Below, one piece after another: positions 8,999 through 18,446 of a DNA stretch of 64,000 nt. Below the pieces are notes generated by a model. The model saw only the letters and a program-made list of their open reading frames with translations. It was not told the DNA's origin and ran no database searches. This stretch comes from Pseudomonadota bacterium. Its GTDB lineage: Bacteria; Desulfobacterota; Binatia; Binatales; Binataceae. The first letter of the stretch is position 1. Each line of letters opens with the position of its first letter. Both the position numbers and the translations under genes were made by a program. The DNA lies in NCBI GenBank assembly GCA_021324755.1, contig JAJPIL010000028.1:121559-185558 (forward strand), read 5' to 3'.

Positions 8999-10415
8999 AC
9001 GGCAAAAAGCCTTGTTCGCGCTTAGTGACGCGCTTGCACTATTAGCGGCCTTCGCTCTTGCCGTAAATTTGCACGACCCGTCGGGGGCTCTCAAATCCCG
9101 GCTGTTTCAAAGCGGCTGGTTGGCCGCCACGGGTCTCGTCGCTACGCTATTGACGGTGTGGCTCTTGGTCTTTCGCGCGTGCGACCTATACCGATTGCGC
9201 AACGGGGGACCAGACGAACTTCTAGCCACGTTCAAAGGTTGTACGAGCGCCTGGTTGCTAACGCTGATCTTGGGATTTTTGGCGCACCTCGACCTGGCTC
9301 GTATTACGTTGGGGCTCGCTTACGTCTTTAGTTTACTGCTGGTAAGCCTATCACGCTCGGGCTGCCGTGCTTTGATTCGACGTATCTACACCGACCCCAA
9401 GATCGCGATCCCACTCGTAATTGTCGGCTTCAACCACGTCTCGCAATATGTGTGCGACAGGATAGTCGAGCAGATGACCCAGTACGAGTTTTTGGGATTC
9501 GTCGACGACGAGGCTTCGTCCGACGAGCGCTATCGGGGCTACTCGGTTCTCGGACGTTTGTCCGAACTGGAACGACTAGCCGGGCTGCATCCCACGCTCG
9601 AAGTCGCGATCGTAATGCCCGAGGCTTCGCCCCAGCGACTGGAGGAAATAATCAAGCTTTGCGAGCGGCTGAGACTTCGCTGGCTGGTCGCGCCATGGAT
9701 GCTGCAGTCGGTCACCGGCGGTTTTCGGGTCGATCTGGTGGGCATAGTGCCGTTAATTGGGCCGCGCGGGTCTAATATCGAGGGGCTCAACTTCGCGATC
9801 AAGAGGGCGTTCGACTTGGTGGCCGCAACCATCTTGCTCACTTTGAGCGCGCCGATAATGGTGGTAGCTGCGCTAGCGATCCGACTTTTTGACGGTCCTC
9901 CCATATTATTTCGACAGCTAAGGCTCGGAGCTTACGGGCGGCCGTTCGAGATGCTGAAGTTTCGCACGATGAAACCCGCTGCGAGCGACCAAACGCACCG
10001 CGCTTACGTTGCGGACTGGATTCGCCTTAACAGAGCGGCGGTGAATGGGGCCGACGGCTCGCCGGTCTTTAAGTTAGCCAATGACGACCGGGTGACGCGC
10101 GTAGGTCGAGTGCTGCGCCGCTTTAGTCTGGATGAATTACCCCAGCTGATAAACGTGTTGCGCGGCGATATGAGCTTGGTAGGACCACGGCCCGCACTGC
10201 CCTACGAACTTGAACATTACAAGGATTGGCACCGCCGACGGCTCGAAGCTCCCCCTGGAATCACCGGCCTGTGGCAAATAAGCGGCAGAAACCGGCTTTC
10301 GTTCGAGGAAATGGTAAGACTCGATATTCAGTACATCCAGGAATGGTCTTTGGCCACGGATTTAAAGATTTTGATGCGAACCGTCCCAGCGATGCTTCAC
10401 GGTGAAGGGTTCTAA
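8979..10415 (+). CDS. Initiating polyprenyl-phosphate sugar phosphotransferase (WcaJ/WbaP family)
   Basis: Predicted to transfer the first sugar-1-phosphate onto undecaprenyl phosphate. From the ATG at 8979 it is 478 residues: N-terminal membrane helices, a nucleotide-binding-like middle ([19 protein letters not shown]), and a C-terminal bacterial sugar transferase domain. That domain contains the membrane re-entrant segment ([19 protein letters not shown]), FEMLKFRTM, the catalytic-type [20 protein letters not shown], and VGPRPALP. A start at 8943 would only add residues overlapping the aminotransferase. It probably defines the reducing-end sugar of the repeat unit. Confidence 0.93.
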   Translation: MLTDEIKRQKALFALSDALALLAAFALAVNLHDPSGALKSRLFQSGWLAATGLVATLLTVWLLVFRACDLYRLRNGGPDELLATFKGCTSAWLLTLILGFLAHLDLARITLGLAYVFSLLLVSLSRSGCRALIRRIYTDPKIAIPLVIVGFNHVSQYVCDRIVEQMTQYEFLGFVDDEASSDERYRGYSVLGRLSELERLAGLHPTLEVAIVMPEASPQRLEEIIKLCERLRLRWLVAPWMLQSVTGGFRVDLVGIVPLIGPRGSNIEGLNFAIKRAFDLVAATILLTLSAPIMVVAALAIRLFDGPPILFRQLRLGAYGRPFEMLKFRTMKPAASDQTHRAYVADWIRLNRAAVNGADGSPVFKLANDDRVTRVGRVLRRFSLDELPQLINVLRGDMSLVGPRPALPYELEHYKDWHRRRLEAPPGITGLWQISGRNRLSFEEMVRLDIQYIQEWSLATDLKILMRTVPAMLHGEGF

Positions 10416-11939
10416 ATGGGAGTAGGGCAGGTGAGCGCGGCAGACAAATCGACCGCGTTGCGCGAACCATCGCTTTCGCTGGAATCTGCGTTCACGCGCG
10501 GCGTTCGCAATAACGCGCTCGCGGAAGCGTTGGTGCAATTTTTCCGCGTAAGCGGCCGAGTCGTACTTGCCCGCGGGCTTAAGCCGGCCGACTTTGGCGC
10601 GTTCAAATCAGCTAACGTCATCGTGAATTTGCTCTTACTCTTTAGCGACGGCGGATTGCCGGAGGCTTTGGTCCAGCGCAAGGAACTGCGCGAAGACCAT
10701 CAAGCGGCAACTTGGTGGCTAACGGTATCACTCACGGTAATGATAAGCGCTTTGCTGTACTTTTCGGCCCCGACCCTAGCCGCAATCATGAGTATGCGTT
10801 CGTTGGACTCGGACTTGCGGATGCTTTGTCTGCCAGTCCTCGTCGCTGGCACCGCAGCCACGGCCTGCGCGAAGCTTCGAAGAGAGTTGCGCTTTGGCGC
10901 TATAGCGCTTGCAGAGGTAACCTCGGAGGTTACCTTCTTGGTGACCGCTTTACTGCTGATGGCAAAAGGCTTCGCTCGCGTCTGCCTAATAGCGGGCCTT
11001 GCGTGCCGTCTGTCCATTTCCGGGTTGATACTTCTCTTCTCCGAGCCTTATGTACCGACGTCTCGACCGAGCTTTCGCGCAGCTAAAGAATTGATGCGTT
11101 TTTCGCTGAGCGCGTGGGGCGCGCGTCTCATCACCACGCTGGCTTTCAATATTGATTTTTTGCTCGTCGGCGCCCTGTTGGGTAACCGAGCGCTTGGTCT
11201 CTACGTCATTGCATGGGAGCTTCTGCGTTTTATTCCCGATCGCCTTTATCGCGTGATGGTTCGCGTCGCACTGCCGACTTTCGCACGGATTCAGGACGAC
11301 GACCGGCGCCTGGCCGGCGCATACTGCGCGATGGTAGACAAGCTCGCGCGCTTTGTGCTTCCAGCTTTGGCATGCGCCGTGATCGCAGCGCCCGAACTTA
11401 TCAGCGTCGTTTATGGAACGCAGTGGAGCAGTGCCGCTCCTCTGCTGCGCATGCTCGCCCCAGGATTGGCCATGGTCGGGCTTCGTTCGGGCATCGGCTC
11501 CATATACTACAGCAAGGGACGGCCCGAAATGGATATCTATTTGAACGGTCTGCGAACGATTCTAATCGTGCTAACAGTTTGCGTGCTTGCTCGCCAAGGA
11601 CTTAAATCCGTATGCGTCGGCATGTCGGTGGTGGAAGGAGCGATCGGCTTGATCGGTCAGTCGCTCGTCTGCAAGCTTGTCGGATCAAGTCCGACATCCC
11701 TTGTCCGAGCGGTGTCGCCCGCATTACGAGCGACTTTGTGGTGTGCAATTGCCGCCGTCGGCGTCAAAATCGTGGCGGCAGCAACCGGCGCGCCGCCCAG
11801 CGTAAGTCTTGCTGCGCTACTCGCAGTGCCAGCGTTGATTTTGTGCTTTTGCGAATTCGACTTGATCCGTGAGCTACTCAGCGCCAAACCGCGCCCGTTG
11901 CTCGGCAGCCAGATCGAAGCGCAACTGACTGAAACCTAG
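10416..11939 (+). CDS. Oligosaccharide flippase (Wzx-like)
   Basis: Integral membrane protein of 507 residues with about 12-14 hydrophobic segments, characteristic of the polysaccharide transporter (PST/MOP) family. Features include SGRVVLARGLKPADFGAFKSANV near the start and LALGLYVIAWE-like segments (NRALGLYVIAWELLRF) in the middle. It should flip the lipid-linked repeat unit across the inner membrane. The ATG follows the stop of the phosphoglycosyltransferase directly (TAAATG), so both are in one operon. A matching Wzy polymerase is not seen in the window. Confidence 0.85.
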   Translation: MGVGQVSAADKSTALREPSLSLESAFTRGVRNNALAEALVQFFRVSGRVVLARGLKPADFGAFKSANVIVNLLLLFSDGGLPEALVQRKELREDHQAATWWLTVSLTVMISALLYFSAPTLAAIMSMRSLDSDLRMLCLPVLVAGTAATACAKLRRELRFGAIALAEVTSEVTFLVTALLLMAKGFARVCLIAGLACRLSISGLILLFSEPYVPTSRPSFRAAKELMRFSLSAWGARLITTLAFNIDFLLVGALLGNRALGLYVIAWELLRFIPDRLYRVMVRVALPTFARIQDDDRRLAGAYCAMVDKLARFVLPALACAVIAAPELISVVYGTQWSSAAPLLRMLAPGLAMVGLRSGIGSIYYSKGRPEMDIYLNGLRTILIVLTVCVLARQGLKSVCVGMSVVEGAIGLIGQSLVCKLVGSSPTSLVRAVSPALRATLWCAIAAVGVKIVAAATGAPPSVSLAALLAVPALILCFCEFDLIRELLSAKPRPLLGSQIEAQLTET

Positions 11940-12105
11940 TCGTATGTCTATTTTCACAAAGCGGCGCTTTACGCCGTGGTCTCTGCCACGCGATACGACA
12001 GAAAGCACTTTTCGGACGTTTTTAAAATAGCGAGCAAACAGTACTCGAAGCACTCCGTGAAGAAATGGAAAGAGATTTTACAAAACAGTTTAACGACGAG
12101 GTGCG
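11940..12105 (+). other. Short intergenic segment with two adjacent hairpins
   Basis: This 166-base gap interrupts the otherwise packed EPS operon. CGGCG-N4/5-CGCCG and CGTGG-N6-CCACG inverted repeats sit side by side at about 11962-11992. A T-rich stretch appears only about 20 bases later, so this is at best a weak terminator or RNA-processing site. A good ribosome binding site (GAGGTG) precedes the next gene. Confidence 0.3.
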
Positions 12106-12963
12106 ATGACGAACTATCTGGTGATTACCGCTGCCCGCGATGAAGAGGCGTTTTTGCCCGGACTGATCGGGTCCGTGACCAATCAAACCGTCACGCCGCG
12201 ACGTTGGATCCTTATCGACGATGGCTCTAGCGATGCGACTCCGTTAATCGCCGAGCAAGCGGCGCAACGGTTTCCGTGGATTGAGCTTCATCGCCTGCCT
12301 ACCATGCGGCCCCGCTCGCCAGGGGGCGAAAGTGTGATAACGCGTTTTCTATCGAAGGAGGTGTGGGAACAATTCGATTTCGTGCTGCGACTCGATGCCG
12401 ACATCAGTTTCGCTCCGAATTTCGTGGAACTGCTGCTGCGAGAGTTTGCACGCGACGCACGTCTGGGTATAGCGAGCGCTTTATTACTGGAGCTTAAAGC
12501 CGGTCGCTGGCGCGAAGTGCCAGGACCTGCATTCCACACCAGAGGCGCAATCAAGATGTACACGCGTGCTTGTCTCGAGGCGATAGGCGGTCTCGACGGA
12601 GGGCTTGGATGGGACACGCTCGACGAAGCGCGCGCGATGATGAAGGGGTTTAAAACGCGAAGTTTCCCCCACATCCGCGCCTTCCATCATCGTCCGGCAG
12701 GCGCTGCTAGTGGCCACATACGCTCGCGCCTAGCGATGGGGCGGGCTGCGTTCAGGGCAGGTTATTCGCCGCTATTTATGGCCGTCAGAGCTTTGCGCCA
12801 TTGTGTGGTGTGGCCGCCAATTGTGGCTGGAGTGCTCATGATGGCGGGCTATGTGGAAGGATATCTTCGCGGCGACAAGCCAGTCGCCGAAGACGAGCTG
12901 ATTCGTTTCATTCGGAAACAGCAGATGCTACGGCTGCAACTTAAGGAGTCTTTATGGCGTTAG
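12106..12963 (+). CDS. Family 2 glycosyltransferase
   Basis: GT-A fold glycosyltransferase of 285 residues. The N-terminus LVITAARDEEAFLPGLIGSV is followed by LIDDGSSDAT near residue 44 and the DxD-type LRLDADISF near 94. A C-terminal hydrophobic segment (about 225-250) may hold it at the membrane. It should add a sugar to the lipid-linked intermediate on the cytoplasmic side. The start has GAGGTG six bases upstream. The 3' end overlaps the following deacetylase-like gene by 10 bases. Confidence 0.9.
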   Translation: MTNYLVITAARDEEAFLPGLIGSVTNQTVTPRRWILIDDGSSDATPLIAEQAAQRFPWIELHRLPTMRPRSPGGESVITRFLSKEVWEQFDFVLRLDADISFAPNFVELLLREFARDARLGIASALLLELKAGRWREVPGPAFHTRGAIKMYTRACLEAIGGLDGGLGWDTLDEARAMMKGFKTRSFPHIRAFHHRPAGAASGHIRSRLAMGRAAFRAGYSPLFMAVRALRHCVVWPPIVAGVLMMAGYVEGYLRGDKPVAEDELIRFIRKQQMLRLQLKESLWR

Positions 12964-14171
12964 CTGAAGCACTACCTTTAACTGGGTCCGCCACATCAGC
13001 GACAGACTCGGTCCTTGGCGTTTCGTGCAATGACGCTTTTACCTTCTGGGGTCTGCCGCAACAATGGCGCGCCTCCTTAGAGGAGTTCAACCGCCCTTCA
13101 GCCGATATCGCCGACTGGTATCTCTACGAGTACTATCTCGCGCCGCAGGAGCGGCGGCCATCGAGCAAGCTCAATAACTATTATCGGATAAAGCAGCTCA
13201 TACCGCTTAGGTTGCGCTTCCTTTTGAAGTCGTACTTCGTTCGAGCCCGCCGTAAGCGACCTTTTCCCGCATGGCCTTGCGAGGGGGCTCTTGTCGACTA
13301 CTGGCGCGCGTGGATGCGCAAAGGAGTTGAAATACTTGGCGTGCAGGACGGTTACCATATAGATTTTTGGCCCCAAGGCAGGAAGTGCTGTATCGTCCTT
13401 ACCCACGACGTCGAGAGCCCCAAGGGAATGCAGTTGATGGAACGAATAGCAGACTTGGAAGAGCGTTGGGGCTTCTACTCGTCATGGAACATACCTTTGG
13501 CGCAGTACCCGGTCGATTGGAAACTAGTCGAAAGGTTGCGTGCACGCGGGTTTGAGTTTGGCGCTCACGGTCTGAGCCACGACGGGCGGCTCTTTCGCAG
13601 CGAACTCGACTTCCAGGCTCTAGCACCTCGGCTCGAACAGCTTGCCCGGGAACACAACCTGCGCGGTTTCCGCTCCCCCTCGACGCTTCGTGTGATGCCG
13701 TGGATACAGAGCCTGGATTTTGACTATGACTCAAGTTTCGCCGACACCGATCCTTACGAACCGCAGCCTGGAGGCTGCTGCAGTATCTTTCCGTACTTCA
13801 TAGGCAAGATGGTCGAACTGCCCTACACGCTAGCTCAAGACCACACGCTTATTCACCTTCTGCGACGCGATCCGCTTCCAATATGGCGTGAGAAGGCTCG
13901 CTGGATCGCGTCGATGGGTGGAATGATCCTCGCCCTAATCCATCCTGACTACTGTGGCGAACCGCCTTACTTGGATACGTATCAGGAGTTTCTCAAATTT
14001 TTGGCCGATTTCGAGCACGCCTGGCGGGCATTGCCTTCGCAGGTCGCAGCGTGGTGGCGTTGCAGGGCCTCGCTCAGATTGACGGTTGGTCGCAATGGAC
14101 CGTCAATCGAGGGCAGCGGCGCCACGCAAGCGCAAGCGACGTTGCTAAGCGAAACTCCCCTTTTTAGGTAA
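12954..14171 (+). CDS. Polysaccharide deacetylase-family protein (NodB-like)
   Basis: A 405-residue protein. The deacetylase core spans about residues 140-330: motif 1 CIVLTHDVESPKG supplies the Asp, motif 2 FGAHGLSHDGR supplies the paired His, and GFRSPSTL fits the following Arg motif. No signal peptide is evident, so it may act on cytoplasmic intermediates or be released by another route. AAGGAGT lies 5 bases before the ATG. It overlaps the glycosyltransferase upstream and precedes a family 4 glycosyltransferase, so removal of an acyl group from a repeat-unit sugar is the likely job. The substrate is unknown. Confidence 0.83.
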   Translation: MALAEALPLTGSATSATDSVLGVSCNDAFTFWGLPQQWRASLEEFNRPSADIADWYLYEYYLAPQERRPSSKLNNYYRIKQLIPLRLRFLLKSYFVRARRKRPFPAWPCEGALVDYWRAWMRKGVEILGVQDGYHIDFWPQGRKCCIVLTHDVESPKGMQLMERIADLEERWGFYSSWNIPLAQYPVDWKLVERLRARGFEFGAHGLSHDGRLFRSELDFQALAPRLEQLAREHNLRGFRSPSTLRVMPWIQSLDFDYDSSFADTDPYEPQPGGCCSIFPYFIGKMVELPYTLAQDHTLIHLLRRDPLPIWREKARWIASMGGMILALIHPDYCGEPPYLDTYQEFLKFLADFEHAWRALPSQVAAWWRCRASLRLTVGRNGPSIEGSGATQAQATLLSETPLFR

Positions 14172-14181
14172 ACGTCGAGTG

Positions 14182-15438
14182 ATGGCGCGAATACTTTTCT
14201 TGGCGTACACGACGTACGAAAGCGATGGGCGCGTGAAAAGACAGGCTGAGGCGCTCGCCGCTTGTGGCCATCAGGTTGACGTGATCTGTCTCGATAGCGG
14301 GCGTGGCAGCGACACCCAAGCAGTGAACGTGATTCGGCTGCCACTGCGACGCTACCGCGGAAGCAGTAATTTGAAGTACGTGGCCAACTACGCGAATTTC
14401 TTGGTCCGAGCTACCATAACGGCAGTGCGCCGTCATCTGAAAGCCCGGTATGATCTGGCGATCGCGTGCACGATGCCGGACGTGGTCGTGCTATGCGCGC
14501 TACCTTTGAAACTGACCGGCACGAAAGTGCTGTTCGACATGCACGACACGATGCCCGAGCTTTATTTAGACAAATTTCCAGGCAAAGCGGGTAAAATCGG
14601 GGCACTGATACTGCAAATGCAGGAGCGCGTTTGTGCGATGCTTGCCGACCACGTGCTCGCTGTTCATGAGCCGCATCGCGCCCGGCTCGTCGCAGCAGGT
14701 ATCCCGCAGCGAAAAATCACCGTCGTCATGAACTCGCCCGACACTCGCATCTTCCGCCTGCGCCCCATCCAATCAAGCGACGGTTTCACGCTGGTTTGTC
14801 ACGGAACCTTAACTCGCCGCCTGGGTCTGGAAGTCGTTCTAGAAGCGTTGGCTCGCCTCCGGGACCGAATTCCCAATTTGAAATTCAACGTAATCGGCGA
14901 AGGGGACTATAAGGCTACATTAGAGAGCAAAGTTAGGGAATTGGGGCTCGAAGGTGTCGTCACGTTTTATCAATGTGTACCGCTCGAACAGTTGCCGGCA
15001 CTTCTGGCTTCGGCCGATTTGGGCGTGGTACCAAACCTTCCGAGCCATGCCAGCCATCTTATGCTTCCGGTAAAATTGCTCGAATACGCGACCCTGGGGA
15101 TCCCCGTCGTTGCCTCCCGCCTGCGAACAGTTGAGTACTACTTTGGCGAGAACGCTGTCCGCTACTTTACCCCTGGCTCGCCAACCGAACTGGCGCAGGC
15201 GATCGAGGAACTCTACCATGCCCCGGGTCTAAGAAGCGCGCTCGCCGCACGCGCGTATGCAACTGCTAAGCGTTTCAGCTGGCCCAGCGAACGCAGCAAG
15301 CTTTACCAACTGGTCGATACGCTTTTAGGTACTAAGTCGGCAACCGCGAATAAGGAGTGCCGATTGACGTTGGAAAACGACGAGCTTGGTGATTCGGCTG
15401 AGGCAAAAAACTTCAAACGAGGAACCAATCTGAGATGA
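14182..15438 (+). CDS. Family 4 glycosyltransferase
   Basis: GT-B fold glycosyltransferase, about 418 residues. The N-terminal domain starts ARILFLAYTTYESDGRVKRQ and contains LFDMHDTMPELYLDKFPG. The C-terminal domain shows the linker strand LVCHGTLTRRLGLEVVLEAL, FNVIGEGDY, and the donor-binding region with LPVKLLEYATLGIPVVASRL. A GTG lies directly before the ATG; I use the ATG at 14182. The stop overlaps the next start as ATGA, showing translational coupling. Confidence 0.9.
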   Translation: MARILFLAYTTYESDGRVKRQAEALAACGHQVDVICLDSGRGSDTQAVNVIRLPLRRYRGSSNLKYVANYANFLVRATITAVRRHLKARYDLAIACTMPDVVVLCALPLKLTGTKVLFDMHDTMPELYLDKFPGKAGKIGALILQMQERVCAMLADHVLAVHEPHRARLVAAGIPQRKITVVMNSPDTRIFRLRPIQSSDGFTLVCHGTLTRRLGLEVVLEALARLRDRIPNLKFNVIGEGDYKATLESKVRELGLEGVVTFYQCVPLEQLPALLASADLGVVPNLPSHASHLMLPVKLLEYATLGIPVVASRLRTVEYYFGENAVRYFTPGSPTELAQAIEELYHAPGLRSALAARAYATAKRFSWPSERSKLYQLVDTLLGTKSATANKECRLTLENDELGDSAEAKNFKRGTNLR

Positions 15439-16220
15439 CAGCGACGCTTGTGGTAGGCGTGGGAGAGGTTGGCTCAGCACTGGCGACCGTGCTTGGTCGC
15501 AATGAAGAGGTTCTTTGTCATGACATCGAGCCGCAAACCTTCGAGCAATCGATCGAGGTGATGCACCTCTGCTTTCCATTCACGTCGCGACAGCAATTTG
15601 TCGAAACGGCCCTCTCTTACGTAAGGCGTTTCGAGCCGAAGCTTGTAATTATTAACAGCACAGTGGCGCCCGGAACTACGCGCCTGCTGGCTAAGTCCTG
15701 CAAGGCGGCCGTTGCATTCAGCCCGGTCAGAGGCAAGCATTCGCGGATGGTCAACGACCTTCTAAGGTACGTCAAGTTCGTCGCTTCGACGGAAAGAGAA
15801 GCGGCAGAACGCGCTGCCCACCATTTCGAGCGAAACGGAATTAAGACGCGCATCGTGGATAAAGTCGAGACGCTCGAGCTGGCCAAACTTGCGGAGACGA
15901 CCTACTTCGGTCTCCTAATAGCTTACGCGCAAGAGCTTAACCGATTTGCAGCCCAATGCGGAGCAGAGTACGAGCAGATTTTGGACTTTTTCGAAGAGAT
16001 AGATTTTTTGCCGCGTTGGCGCTACTTTCCAGGTTTCATAGGCGGCCACTGCGTAATCCCCAACATCCAACTGCTCAAACAACAGTTTTCATCGCCGTTG
16101 CTCGACGCAATTCTCGATTCTAATGAACGGCGCGCAGTCGAACTTGCCTCCACCACCGCAAACGGCAGCAACTCCAAACGCGAGGATGCGCGAAAACCAT
16201 GGCCAAAACATGCTGGTTGA
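15435..16220 (+). CDS. Short UDP-sugar-dehydrogenase-like NAD-binding protein
   Basis: A 261-residue protein with a Rossmann fingerprint (VVGVGEVGSALATVLG), a VIINSTVAPGTTRLL strand-turn near residue 77, the helical ELAKLAETTYFGLLIAYAQELNR core, and FIGGHCVIPN near 200. These correspond to the NAD-binding, central and catalytic-Cys regions of UDP-GlcNAc or UDP-glucose 6-dehydrogenases. Those enzymes run to about 430 residues, and here the C-terminal UDP-binding domain is missing. It could be a minimal dehydrogenase or a derived protein with another role. The context would fit provision of the uronic acid for the WlbA-like pathway, but that is unproven. Confidence 0.72.
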   Translation: MTATLVVGVGEVGSALATVLGRNEEVLCHDIEPQTFEQSIEVMHLCFPFTSRQQFVETALSYVRRFEPKLVIINSTVAPGTTRLLAKSCKAAVAFSPVRGKHSRMVNDLLRYVKFVASTEREAAERAAHHFERNGIKTRIVDKVETLELAKLAETTYFGLLIAYAQELNRFAAQCGAEYEQILDFFEEIDFLPRWRYFPGFIGGHCVIPNIQLLKQQFSSPLLDAILDSNERRAVELASTTANGSNSKREDARKPWPKHAG

Positions 16221-17623
16221 TCGTCGATCGACATGGCAATACTTCCCTGCTCACGGCGCAATTCGCCAAACTTCGGGGTCTTAAGGTACGACTGATCCAG
16301 GAGGTTGACGGTACAGTTCCGGAGCTTGAACCTTCCTCGGATAGTCTGGTCGTGACTAGCGCTTTGGTATTAGAGCATTTAAACGGTTCCGGGCGTCTGC
16401 GGCTTGCTTCATTCGTACTCAAAGGCGGAACACTTTACCTGCGAGGCGGTTTCTGCCCGGGCAAAGAATATCCAGATCTTACCTTTGGCGCCAATCGCAT
16501 ACGAACACTGGACGAGTGTCGCGCGACGCGATTTTACTTCACCCGTAGCAGCTTACTGCCAAAGGCACTCCAGGACGAGTCCTTCGACGCATTGGCTGTA
16601 ACCTTCGGAGCCGAGCTCACAGGAAACTGGTACGAGGAACTCATGGGTGGCGTTTTCGAAAGTGGACGCGTGCGTCCCATTATTTTCGCGCAGCATTTGG
16701 GAATGGGAACGGTTTTTTACGACCTTACCACCTTGCCCGACGAAACGTCCCAGGAAACACCTTTAACCACAAGGTTGGCCGAACCTAGCAGTCGCCCTGG
16801 CTCGGTGGGAGCACTGGCAGCCGTTGACCGAGTTGCGTTTAAAGAGCCTCGGCAACCGTCGGCAGTGGGTCTCGTGATCGATGATCGGCCCGCAAACTTT
16901 GATTATTTCAGTACTTTCCCGCTCAAGCGCTTGCTGAGCCATCTGCGAAGTCGCCTTTCTGGGGTGCATATAGATTTCGCCTGGGTGCCCAGCGACGGTA
17001 GCCCGTCCGTAAAATACGTAGAAACGATGAAGAACTTCGAGGTCGGTTTCGTCTGGCACGGCTTTGCTCGACACGTCGACCATCGGACGATCGCCGATCT
17101 CGTTGGGGAGTTAGAAAGTGGGAAGCGAATGGTCAGCGCAATTATGGAGCGCTACGGAGTTCGGTTTCAGCCGGTGATGGTTTTTCCGTTCGAGCGTTCC
17201 AACGCAGCCGCGAAAAGAGTCCTTGAAGAGCACGGTTTTATTGCCTGCGCTGAGGCGCCAAAAAACCCCGCCTTAGATAAGGATCCGCTTCCGCCGTACC
17301 TGTTCTCTTCGGTAGCCGGTATTTTCAGCCCAAGCGGCAACTTTGTCACGTTGTACCGCTATCCGGTCGAGTACTTCACCGCTGACATGATGCTAGCGCG
17401 AGCATCTTTAGGTCTTCCCATAATCGCGGCAGCCCATCCGGGCGATGTTGCTTTGCGTCGTTTGTCGCCCTTGCGCTTCAATTCGGGCTCCGTATCGCAT
17501 TTCGATTTTATTTTGGACTTTGCTGCCAAAAAGGGTTTGCGGCCGCGCTCGCTCGAAGAGATAGCACGCGAAGTAATCGAAGAGTCGCCCAACAGCAGAG
17601 TATTGGCTCAAGTCTCCGGCTAG
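16199..17623 (+). CDS. Divergent polysaccharide-deacetylase-fold protein
   Basis: A 474-residue protein of unknown function. The N-terminal third (LIVDRHGNTSLLTAQFAKLRG) looks like a separate alpha/beta domain. The C-terminal half resembles the NodB/DUF2334-type barrel: VGLVIDDRPANF near residue 221 gives the Asp pair, FVWHGFARHVDHR near 285 gives a His-rich motif 2, and PVMVFPFERSN near 327 follows. It lies in the EPS operon and overlaps the previous gene by 22 bases. A deacetylase or hydrolase role on the polysaccharide is possible, but sequence alone does not decide. Confidence 0.6.
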   Translation: MAKTCWLIVDRHGNTSLLTAQFAKLRGLKVRLIQEVDGTVPELEPSSDSLVVTSALVLEHLNGSGRLRLASFVLKGGTLYLRGGFCPGKEYPDLTFGANRIRTLDECRATRFYFTRSSLLPKALQDESFDALAVTFGAELTGNWYEELMGGVFESGRVRPIIFAQHLGMGTVFYDLTTLPDETSQETPLTTRLAEPSSRPGSVGALAAVDRVAFKEPRQPSAVGLVIDDRPANFDYFSTFPLKRLLSHLRSRLSGVHIDFAWVPSDGSPSVKYVETMKNFEVGFVWHGFARHVDHRTIADLVGELESGKRMVSAIMERYGVRFQPVMVFPFERSNAAAKRVLEEHGFIACAEAPKNPALDKDPLPPYLFSSVAGIFSPSGNFVTLYRYPVEYFTADMMLARASLGLPIIAAAHPGDVALRRLSPLRFNSGSVSHFDFILDFAAKKGLRPRSLEEIAREVIEESPNSRVLAQVSG

Positions 17624-17636
17624 TTCAGACAACCGT

Positions 17637-18446
17637 ATGCTGTCCATGACGAACCGCAACAACGGCTTTGCTGTTTCTGGCTTTTTAGACAAGCTCGTCG
17701 GACGACGAGCGTGGGTTCCCAACTTTATTAAGCCAGGGCAACAAATTCACCTGGCTCAAGACCGCGTAAGTTCGGTCACCTATATGACGCTTCCTGCGGT
17801 CGAAGTGGTAAACCGATGTGTCAGCGGCCAATGGGATGTGCCCCGGTTTCAGAGGGGCTTCGTCTGGTCTCCCGATATGGTGCGTGACCTCGCCGATTCG
17901 CTGTGGCGGGATTATCCTTTAGGTTTGTTGCTGCTATGGCGACGCGCCAGTTCAAGCGCGCCGGGTGAACCGCTCTGGATCGTGGATGGGCAGCAACGGC
18001 TAACAGCGCTATGCGCTCTGTTTGGCAAACTTCCGCGATGGCATACGGCGAGGTCAACGAGAAGCTCTACCAACCCTCTCGAAAAGATACTTATCGGGGT
18101 CGATACTGCTGCTTACGAACCTCCCTTCTTAAAGATTCTGGACTCTTCGGCACAAACCGATCGCCATCGTCTGATACCCTTGTCCGAAATTCTTGACCGC
18201 GTTCAACCGCCGGATGGCTCTGGCTTGAATCAAGCCTCGCCAACTCATCAAACCCTATCGGCTTCTCAGATCTTGGCCAGAGCATGGGAGATAAAAAATC
18301 GCGAAATACCGTTCGCGATCGTGACCCACGAGCTGGACGACGTGCTCGAAATATACGAACGAATCAGTGGGGGAGGCCGGCGGTTCCGCCGGCTCGTGTT
18401 AAGATTACTCGCCCAGGCCACACGCGCTCGGTGGCATCTCCGATAA
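17637..18446 (+). pseudogene. Truncated DUF262 (GmrSD-like N-terminal domain) protein
   Basis: The 269-residue product has a DUF262 signature: WDVPRFQRGFVWSPDMVRDL near residue 66 and WIVDGQQRLTALCALFG near 115, followed by ELDDVLEIYERISGGGRRF. This fold belongs to the ParB/Srx nuclease-like group, seen in type IV restriction enzyme GmrSD and relatives. Family members are usually 350-600 residues or more; here the frame ends just after the RISGGG segment, where the domain normally continues with another helical part. The other two + frames near 18380-18470 also stop soon and give no clear continuation, so the 3' part seems deleted. Its place between EPS genes is odd. Confidence 0.62.
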
